Shown here in pieces: positions 1-5,176 of a DNA stretch of 5,176 bases. How positions within the stretch are numbered: the stretch's first letter is position 1; each line of letters opens with the position of its first letter. The notes under the pieces were generated by a model. That model did not search any database. It saw nothing but the letters and a program-made list of their open reading frames with translations, and was not told where the DNA came from. The DNA comes from Sedimentisphaerales bacterium (GTDB taxonomy: Bacteria > Planctomycetota > Phycisphaerae > Sedimentisphaerales > SG8-4): assembly GCA_016928975.1 (NCBI GenBank), contig JAFGJR010000255.1:1-5176 (forward strand). The letters run 5' to 3'. Made by a program: the position numbers and the translations under genes.

Positions 1-156
1 CAATTCGCTCGCCTCCGAGATCCTGACACGCTTCGCCAGTGGGCGAAGGACGCGGGTATCACTCATTTCGAAGTCGTTGGCCAGGGCACGTTGCCCCCAG
101 ATGATCCACGTGCGGGGGCGGGTGTCTGGCTCAGGTTCGTCAAAGACGCCGAGTGA
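1..156 (+). CDS. C-terminal fragment of an unrecognised upstream protein
   Basis: Frame 1 is open from the window edge to a TGA at 154-156, giving the last 51 residues of a protein whose start lies outside the window. The piece is soluble-looking and mixed in charge. It contains DTLRQWAKDAGITHFEVVGQ, then a Pro/Asp-rich turn (LPPDDPRAGAG), and ends GVWLRFVKDAE. It has no membrane segment or cysteine. The pattern (helix, short strand, loop, final strand) would suit the end of an alpha/beta domain, but I do not recognise the family. It reads in the same direction as the efflux genes and ends 90 bases before the likely start of the first one, with no clear terminator between, so it could be cotranscribed with them. 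That it is coding is inferred from the clean open frame, its protein-like composition and the position of the stop. The function is unknown. Confidence 0.6.
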   Translation, partial: QFARLRDPDTLRQWAKDAGITHFEVVGQGTLPPDDPRAGAGVWLRFVKDAE

Positions 157-182
157 ACGCAGGAGCCATTTGTGTAGATAAC

Positions 183-193
183 CATGATTCATG
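183..193. promoter_or_regulatory. Short palindrome, possible operator
   Basis: CATGATTCATG is a 5+1+5 inverted repeat (CATGA, T, TCATG) in the gap before the efflux operon, where a local repressor or activator would bind. It does not extend beyond 11 bases, and a match of this size can arise by chance. No regulator gene is visible nearby. It is only a candidate. Confidence 0.15.
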
Positions 194-237
194 TGTGCAT
201 AGAAAGACCGCAAACGATGAGTGCCGCACCCGGCCGC

Positions 238-242
238 AGGAG
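238..242 (+). promoter_or_regulatory. Shine-Dalgarno sequence supporting the GTG start at 247
   Basis: AGGAG lies four bases before the in-frame GTG at 247-249. The ATG codons at 184 and 217 have only weak purine stretches upstream (for example AGAAAGA at 201-207, nine bases before 217). This site and the signal peptide that begins at the GTG together favour 247 as the true start. The spacing is slightly short but within the working range. Confidence 0.5.
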
Positions 243-246
243 ACCC

Positions 247-1638
247 GTGAGGAAGATATACACTTTTTTGGCTGTGCTTGTGTTTGGTGGGTGCAGGCTT
301 TCCTCTCCCACCGATCCCTACCGATCTGTGGCAGTCCCAGAAGCGCCGGTTACGGCGGCAAGCGTGGATGTGCCCTCTATGGCACCGCTTGAAGGGCCGT
401 TGACGTTGGCCGAAGCTATTGGGATTGCGCTGGTCCACAACCCCGACATCGCCGCCGCCGGCTGGGATTCCGAAGCGGCACGGGCCCGGTATGACTACGC
501 CGTGGGAGCACGATGGCCGAGACTCAGCGCAGTGGGCAGCTATGCACACCACCTTGATGAGCAACGATTGCTTCCCGTGCGTCAGCCGGGCGATCCCGCA
601 ATTCTGAGCCGGGATATCGTCTCCGGCGATCTGGTGCTCACCATGCCGATCTTCACCGGCGGACGGCTAATCAACCAGATCGAGGCTGCCGAGTTCCTTC
701 AACAGGCGGCCGGCCATCGCTTGGCACGCAACCGGGAGGAACTGGTCTTCAACGTCTCCAGCGTTTTCCTCAGCATCCTCGCGCAGCGGCAGGTGATCGA
801 ATCGCTCGAATTCTCCGGCCGGACCCTGGAACAACACCTCGATCGCGTGGATGCTCTGATTGCCACGCAGAAAGCGGCCAGAGTGGATCGGCTGCGTACC
901 GAGGTCCGCCTGGCGGATGTGCAACAGCGACTCGTGCGGGAGAGGAACGTTCTGGCCATCCAGCACCGGGCCCTGGCCTCTCTGCTCGGTTCAGAGAGTC
1001 AGGGTGAAGCTCTGTCGATTCAGGGAGACTTGGAGTTGGACGAGGGAGTGTCGGTCCCGGAGCTTGAAACGGCTTTGACGACGGCTTGGTCGGGTCGTGA
1101 CGACTACCTGGCTGCCCGATCGACCCTGGAAGCGCAGGTCCGCAATGTGGAGGCGGCTCGGGCTGGGCATTTGCCGGTTGTCTTCGTGCAGGGCTCCTAT
1201 GGCGGCCGATGGGCCGCCGGATCGCCCACGGGCACAGGCAATGAACTGGATGACATTGGTCGAATTGGACTCGGGGCCGAGATACCGCTCTATCAAGGCG
1301 GGCAGGTCAATGCCCAGGTCCAGGAACAGCGGGCCAACCTCGCGGCTGCGAGAGAACGCCTCCGCAAGCTCGAACTCCAGATCCGTTTGGACCTTGAGAC
1401 CGCCTTGCTCAACGTGCGGTCGTCCCTGGAACGCATCGGGGCGATCCAGACGGCCGTGGACCAGGCCCAGGAGAGTCTTCGCATCGAGCGGGAGAAATAC
1501 GATCTTGGCAGAGGCGCAATTATCGATGTCCTGGATGCCCAGTCCGCTCTGCTGGACTCGCAGACGAATTACTACCGGGCTCTGGCGGACTACCACGTTG
1601 CGACGGCCCAGATGAAACTGGCGATGGGTGGACAATGA
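247..1638 (+). CDS. TolC/OprM-type outer-membrane factor, predicted lipoprotein
   Basis: This is the outer-membrane duct of a tripartite efflux pump; homologous proteins form trimers that cross the outer membrane and reach into the periplasm. From the GTG it has 463 residues, normal for the family. It starts MRKIYTFLAVLVFGGC, a short positive N-terminus, a hydrophobic core and a lipobox-like FGGC with Cys16 as the probable lipidation site. Two tandem OEP repeats follow. The first opens near residue 52 (LTLAEAIGIALVHNPDIAAA) and carries the barrel-strand motif VLTMPIFTGGR (130-140). The second has its counterpart GAEIPLYQGGQ (344-353 region), followed by long helical stretches and the typical C-terminal YDLGRGAIIDVLDAQSALLD (418-437). 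The duplicated P-[IL]-[FY]-x-GG pattern is the strongest sign of the family. The frame is open upstream to ATG 184 (484 residues) and ATG 217, but these would put up to 21 polar, Arg-rich residues before the signal peptide. The stop overlaps the next gene's start by 4 bases. The family call is very safe; the start is less so. Confidence 0.93.
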   Translation: MRKIYTFLAVLVFGGCRLSSPTDPYRSVAVPEAPVTAASVDVPSMAPLEGPLTLAEAIGIALVHNPDIAAAGWDSEAARARYDYAVGARWPRLSAVGSYAHHLDEQRLLPVRQPGDPAILSRDIVSGDLVLTMPIFTGGRLINQIEAAEFLQQAAGHRLARNREELVFNVSSVFLSILAQRQVIESLEFSGRTLEQHLDRVDALIATQKAARVDRLRTEVRLADVQQRLVRERNVLAIQHRALASLLGSESQGEALSIQGDLELDEGVSVPELETALTTAWSGRDDYLAARSTLEAQVRNVEAARAGHLPVVFVQGSYGGRWAAGSPTGTGNELDDIGRIGLGAEIPLYQGGQVNAQVQEQRANLAAARERLRKLELQIRLDLETALLNVRSSLERIGAIQTAVDQAQESLRIEREKYDLGRGAIIDVLDAQSALLDSQTNYYRALADYHVATAQMKLAMGGQ

Positions 1639-2969
1639 ACCACATGAATAGACTGAATCGTTTCCTCCTTGCGGCGACAACACTGGCGCTGCTGTTTGGG
1701 AGTCTGAGTCTCACAGGTTGCGAGGGCAAGACAGATGGGAAAGAGGCCCAGGTCCCCAAGAAGGTTCCCACGGTGGCTGTCGAGGCCGTTCGCAGGGAGC
1801 CTATCGCCCGCTTGCTGGATTTGACGGGCGAGACGGTAGCCGTGGAGTCCGTGGTGATCTCCGCCACCGTCGAAGGCCCGATCGGCTACTGCCCATGGCG
1901 AGAGGGAGACAGCATCGAGCAGGCAGGACAGAAGCTCATTGAGATTCATCGCGATCCGTACCGCGCCGAGGTACATGCTGCCGAGGCCGCGGTGGAGGTA
2001 GCCCGGGCCAAGCTGGCGGACCTCCAGGCCGGGACGCGGCCGGAGGAGATCGCCAAAGCCCGCGAATCCGTCCGGCAGTTGGAAGACGCCGCCGCCTTTG
2101 CCAAGGCCGACTATGACCGGACGGCCAAGCTCGTCGAGAGCGGCTCCCTGCCGGGCGAGGCTCTGGAGAAGTCCCGGGTGGAGCACACAGGCCAGCAGGC
2201 CAGGCTTGCCACTGCCGGGCGTCACCTGGAGATGCTGGAGGCCGGTTACACCAGGACGGCTATCGCCGTACAGGAGGCCACAGTCAAAGAGTCCTCGGCC
2301 AAGCTGGACCTGGCCAAGGCCCGATTGGGTGAATGTGTCGTCTCTGCCCCATTTGCCGGGACGATCACGCGTGTCCACGTCCGCGCTGGGGATATGGCGG
2401 CGGTCAAGGCTCCGCTGCTGGAGATGGCGGACCTGTCCTCGCTGGTCATTCGCATCGCGGTCCCCGAGGTTCACGCCTCGGCGGTGCATGAGGGGATGAT
2501 CGCCCGGGTGACGCTGGACTCCTTTTCAGGACGGACGTTTGCCGCCCGAGTGGCGCGAGCCTATCCCGAACTGGATCGCAGGATGCGCACGCGGACCGTC
2601 GAACTCGTGCTGGACGAGCCGGCCAAGTTGATGCCCGGTATGTTCGCGAGGGTTCGGCTCGTTCTGGAGTCGGTCGAGGACGCGCTCGCCGTTTCGCAGC
2701 AGGCCGTCATCGTAACGCCGGCCGGCGGACAGGTGGCTTATGTGGTGGCCGACGGCAAGGCCGTGCAGCGAAAGGTGAAAGTGGGCATCGAGCAAGCCGG
2801 CCGGGTGCAGGTGCTCGCCGGGCTGGAGCCTGGAGAGAAGGTCGTAGTCACGGGACAGGAAAAGCTCAAAGACGGCATGGAAGTCCGCATCCCGACACCA
2901 GGAGGGACGCCGAACAAGCCCGGGCCGGGTACCGGCAGCCCGATGGGCAAGAAAGGCGGCAATCGATGA
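1635..2969 (+). CDS. RND efflux periplasmic adaptor (membrane fusion protein, HlyD/AcrA family), lipoprotein
   Basis: This is the periplasmic adaptor that links the RND permease to the outer-membrane duct. It has 444 residues, somewhat longer than AcrA. The N-terminus is a lipoprotein signal: positive MNHMNRLNRF, hydrophobic core, lipobox LTGC with Cys29. The first lipoyl half-motif is at about 78-104 (GYCPWREGDSIEQAGQKLIE at 84-103). A long helical hairpin covers about 111-232, with a TolC-docking region at 162-173. The second lipoyl half-motif is at about 234-262 (CVVSAPFAGTITRVHVRAGD). A beta-barrel domain follows (about 266-345, including LMPGMFARVRLVLE), then a membrane-proximal domain (about 348-418, including LAGLEPGEKVVVTGQEKLKD). 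The last 25 residues are Gly/Pro-rich and probably disordered. The start overlaps the previous stop as ATGA, with only a poor Shine-Dalgarno (GGTGGA at 1627-1632, too close), which suits translational coupling. ATG 1644 (Met4) is a possible alternative start. The mature protein has two further cysteines, Cys86 and Cys234. The family is clear; the substrate cannot be told. Confidence 0.95.
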   Translation: MNHMNRLNRFLLAATTLALLFGSLSLTGCEGKTDGKEAQVPKKVPTVAVEAVRREPIARLLDLTGETVAVESVVISATVEGPIGYCPWREGDSIEQAGQKLIEIHRDPYRAEVHAAEAAVEVARAKLADLQAGTRPEEIAKARESVRQLEDAAAFAKADYDRTAKLVESGSLPGEALEKSRVEHTGQQARLATAGRHLEMLEAGYTRTAIAVQEATVKESSAKLDLAKARLGECVVSAPFAGTITRVHVRAGDMAAVKAPLLEMADLSSLVIRIAVPEVHASAVHEGMIARVTLDSFSGRTFAARVARAYPELDRRMRTRTVELVLDEPAKLMPGMFARVRLVLESVEDALAVSQQAVIVTPAGGQVAYVVADGKAVQRKVKVGIEQAGRVQVLAGLEPGEKVVVTGQEKLKDGMEVRIPTPGGTPNKPGPGTGSPMGKKGGNR

Positions 2970-5176
2970 AGCTGACGCAATATGCTGTCCATCGCCGGCT
3001 GGCTACCGGCGCCATTGTCCTGGCGACGGTCGTTCTAGGAGTTTACGGTTTCTGGCGGCTTCCGGTGGATTACCTGCCCAACATCACCTATCCGCTCGTC
3101 AAGGTGCAGATCAAATGGCCTGGAGCGACGCCGGAGGAAATCGACACGGATGTGGCCGATCCGGTCGAGCGTCTCATGGCCACGGTCGACCGTCTGGACT
3201 ATCTGCACTCCTCTTCCATCGAGGGCTTATACGCACTGGACGTCTATTTTGATTACGGCGCGGATATCGATGTGGCGTTCCAGGATGTCTTGGCCGCCTT
3301 GACGCGCGCCCAACAGCACCTGCCCGCTGACATTGAGGCGCCTTATGTATTCAAGGCCGATCCTTCACAACTGCCGGTGATGCAGTTGACGGTCAGTTCC
3401 AACCGCTGGAGCGCCGTGAAGCTGCGGGACTGGGCCGACAACTGGCTACAGGACCGGATCCTGGCCGTGCGCGGCGTGGCGGGAACGGAAGTCATCGGCG
3501 GACTTGAACGCGAGATTCGCATCTTGCTCGATCCGGCCGCAATGGAGAAACACGAACTCTCGCTGGATACGGTCATCAAGCAAATCGCGGCCGAGAACGT
3601 CGAAGCGACGGGGGGCCGTGTCATAGTCGGTCCCAAGGAGATCATCGCCCGCACGACGGGCGAGTTCTCCTCTATTGACGACATTGGCGCCGTGGTCATC
3701 GCGGCCGACGAGCACCGCAAGGTCTACCTGCGGGACATCGCTACGGTGGTCGATGGCCACGAGGACGTGCGGGTGATGACGCGCTTCAATGGAACCGAGT
3801 GCGTCAAGGTCTCGGTATTGAAAGAGGCCGAGGCGAATACCGTGCAGGTGGCCGAGGCGGTCAGTCAGCTCCTGCACGACCTGGGACCCACGCTCCCGGA
3901 GGGACTGAAGCTGGACTACGTGGAAGACCAGGCGGTCTATGTGAAACAGGCGCTGGCGGGTGTGCGCAATGCGGCGATTTCGGCTGCCGTATTGCTGATG
4001 ATTGTAGTCTACCTGTTTCTGGGCAGTGTCAGGCAGGTCCTGGTCATGGCTATTGCGCTGCCCCTGACATTGGTGTTCAACTTTGGCCTGATGAAGGTGG
4101 CGGGCTTCTCGCTCAACATCTTTTCCCTCGGCGGATTGGTCGTCGCCCTCGGCGTGGTGCTGGACAATTCCACTGTCGTGGTCGAGAACATCTCACGGTT
4201 GCGGCGCAAAGAACCCGAAAGGGATGCGGCCGGGCACGCGGTGGATGCGACGACGGAAGTAGGACCGGCCCTCGTGGCCGCGACGCTCTCCTTTCTGGCC
4301 CTGTTTGTGCCGTTCCTGCTGGTTCCCGGTTTGACGAGCCTGCTGTTTCGTGAACTGATCCTGGTCATTGCCGGCATTGTCGTCATTAGCTTGGTGGTGG
4401 CCGTATCGGTGACCCCGATGATCATGGCAATCCTGTTCGGCGGGAGCCGGCCGCAACGGCAGGCCGGCTGGTTCGAACGGCTGTTCAGCCGGTTCACAGA
4501 CGGCTACCGCTGGATGCTGCATGGCATCATAAGAGGGCGCTGGGTTGCCGTGTCGGTCTTTCTCTTGGGTCTGGTCGCTGCTTTCGTGTTGTTGGGACAA
4601 CTCGGCGGCCAATTCCTGCCCTTGATCGACGATGGTCGTATCATGGTCAAGGTGAAGATGCCGACCGGTGCGTCCGTGTATGAGACCGACCGGGCGCTGC
4701 GCCGAATTGAAGCACAACTTACGGGTGATCCGCTCATCTACAGCATGTTTACTCTCGCCGGCGGGCAGGTGAAAGGCCTGACCACGTACGAGATCGCCAA
4801 CGAAGGCGAGGTGGATATCCAACTGGTTCCGAAAGCCGCACGCGAAGTCAGCACGGAGGAGTATGTGTTGCGTCTGCGTCAGCTCGTTGGCAAGCTCCAG
4901 CCTCCCGGCGGTCAGGCAATGGTCAGACAGATGCCCATCAAGGGCATTCACGGCATGATGTCCTCGGATATTATCGTGCAGGTTCGCGGACAGGACATGG
5001 AGATGTTGGCGAATCTGGCGAGTCAGACCGCACGGACGGTTGCCGAATTGGACCGTTTTCAGAACGTGCTGGTCTCGATGGATCTGTCCAAACCTGAGTA
5101 TCAGGTCAAGGTGGATCGGGTCAAGGCGGCCGAACTGGGCGTGTCGGTCTCCGATGTGGCGAGATCCCTGCGTTCG
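2966..5176 (+). CDS. RND-family efflux permease (AcrB/HAE-1-like), 3' end outside the window
   Basis: This is the inner-membrane, proton-driven pump. The frame is open without a stop from ATG 2966 to the window edge: 737 residues of an expected 1,020-1,050. It begins MKLTQYAVHRR, then TM1 (about 12-30). The porter region follows with LPVDYLPNITYPLVKVQIKW (32-51), the family pattern PGATPEEID (52-60), SSSIEG (82-87) and NTVQVAEAV (291-299). TM2 to TM6 lie between about 335 and 491, and TM7 at about 527-545. The second periplasmic loop starts GGQFLPLIDDGR (547-558) and continues to the edge. TM4 holds GVVLDNSTVVVEN (396-408), matching the AcrB segment with Asp407-Asp408: Asp400 is kept, but the second position is Asn401. 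TM8-12, which hold the partner Lys of the proton relay in AcrB, are not in the window. The start overlaps the adaptor stop as ATGA, with AAGG at 2953-2956 nine bases upstream. Assignment to RND is certain. HAE-1 rather than heavy-metal (HME) type is likely but not proven. Confidence 0.96.
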   Translation, partial: MKLTQYAVHRRLATGAIVLATVVLGVYGFWRLPVDYLPNITYPLVKVQIKWPGATPEEIDTDVADPVERLMATVDRLDYLHSSSIEGLYALDVYFDYGADIDVAFQDVLAALTRAQQHLPADIEAPYVFKADPSQLPVMQLTVSSNRWSAVKLRDWADNWLQDRILAVRGVAGTEVIGGLEREIRILLDPAAMEKHELSLDTVIKQIAAENVEATGGRVIVGPKEIIARTTGEFSSIDDIGAVVIAADEHRKVYLRDIATVVDGHEDVRVMTRFNGTECVKVSVLKEAEANTVQVAEAVSQLLHDLGPTLPEGLKLDYVEDQAVYVKQALAGVRNAAISAAVLLMIVVYLFLGSVRQVLVMAIALPLTLVFNFGLMKVAGFSLNIFSLGGLVVALGVVLDNSTVVVENISRLRRKEPERDAAGHAVDATTEVGPALVAATLSFLALFVPFLLVPGLTSLLFRELILVIAGIVVISLVVAVSVTPMIMAILFGGSRPQRQAGWFERLFSRFTDGYRWMLHGIIRGRWVAVSVFLLGLVAAFVLLGQLGGQFLPLIDDGRIMVKVKMPTGASVYETDRALRRIEAQLTGDPLIYSMFTLAGGQVKGLTTYEIANEGEVDIQLVPKAAREVSTEEYVLRLRQLVGKLQPPGGQAMVRQMPIKGIHGMMSSDIIVQVRGQDMEMLANLASQTARTVAELDRFQNVLVSMDLSKPEYQVKVDRVKAAELGVSVSDVARSLRS

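Larger units (their letters stand above)
157..246. other. Intergenic leader before the efflux operon
   Basis: This 90-base gap separates the stop of the upstream gene from the probable GTG start of the outer-membrane factor. I see no stem followed by a T-run, so no intrinsic terminator for the upstream gene. I also see no hexamer pair that convincingly matches a sigma-70 promoter: TAGATA (175-180) and CATAGA (198-203) each match the -10 consensus at only about three of six positions and lack a good -35 at the right distance. The gap holds a short palindrome at 183-193 and a Shine-Dalgarno sequence at its 3' end, listed separately. Two in-frame ATG codons (184, 217) lie here and are possible alternative starts for the downstream gene. 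Confidence 0.5.

Noticed and set aside
169..203. Candidate sigma-70 promoter using TAGATA or CATAGA as -10
   Set aside because: Only about three of six positions match and there is no acceptable -35 element at 16-18 bases, so it cannot be told from chance.
153..392. Possible 79-residue gene starting with GTG that overlaps the upstream stop
   Set aside because: It overlaps the outer-membrane factor in another frame for about 146 bases, has a Cys/Trp/His-rich low-plausibility composition and no good ribosome site. It is a frame shadow.
991..1683. 230-residue reading frame on the minus strand
   Set aside because: It lies fully antisense to the outer-membrane factor, whose family motifs are clear, and its sequence has no domain-like features. 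Long antisense frames are expected in GC-rich coding DNA.
1590..2489. 299-residue reading frame on the minus strand
   Set aside because: It is antisense to the adaptor and spans the duct/adaptor junction. The composition is Gly/Leu/Arg/Asp-rich with no recognisable motif, so it is a shadow of codon bias.
3799..4353. 184-residue + strand frame inside the permease
   Set aside because: It is a Gly/Arg/Cys-rich out-of-frame reading of the permease TM2-TM5 region, where the permease frame carries the conserved motifs.
4193..4951. 252-residue reading frame on the minus strand
   Set aside because: It is antisense to conserved TM5-TM7 and loop sequence of the permease; its Gln/His/Arg-rich translation is typical of a reverse-frame shadow.

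Overview
This window is the 5' part of a tripartite RND efflux operon in a Gram-negative (diderm) bacterium, all on the + strand and tightly packed. It reads: the tail of an unrecognised upstream gene (1-156), a 90-base gap, an outer-membrane factor of the TolC/OprM type (247-1638), a periplasmic adaptor (membrane fusion protein, 1635-2969), and the inner-membrane RND permease (2966 to beyond the window end). The last two junctions are both 4-base ATGA overlaps, so the three pump genes almost certainly share one mRNA with coupled translation.

The parts fit one pump. The permease would take up substrate from the inner membrane or periplasm using the proton gradient. The adaptor, anchored by an N-terminal lipid, would bridge it to the outer-membrane duct, which is also predicted to be a lipoprotein. 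Nothing visible fixes the substrate. The permease looks like the HAE-1 (hydrophobe/amphiphile) type by its motifs, but its C-terminal third, including TM8-12, lies outside the window. No regulator gene is visible.

The organism cannot be named from this sequence. The DNA is GC-rich (roughly 60% by eye), starts include a probable GTG, and the proteins have the sequence style of environmental diderms such as Planctomycetota or Deltaproteobacteria-like lineages. That placement is a guess.

No RNA genes, mobile elements, CRISPR arrays or convincing terminators were seen. The region is mostly ordinary. The points worth a second look are the probable GTG start that makes the outer-membrane factor a lipoprotein, a serine-to-proline change in the adaptor's duct-docking motif, an unusual Cys-Pro-Trp stretch in its lipoyl half-motif, and an Asp-Asn pair in place of Asp-Asp in the permease TM4.
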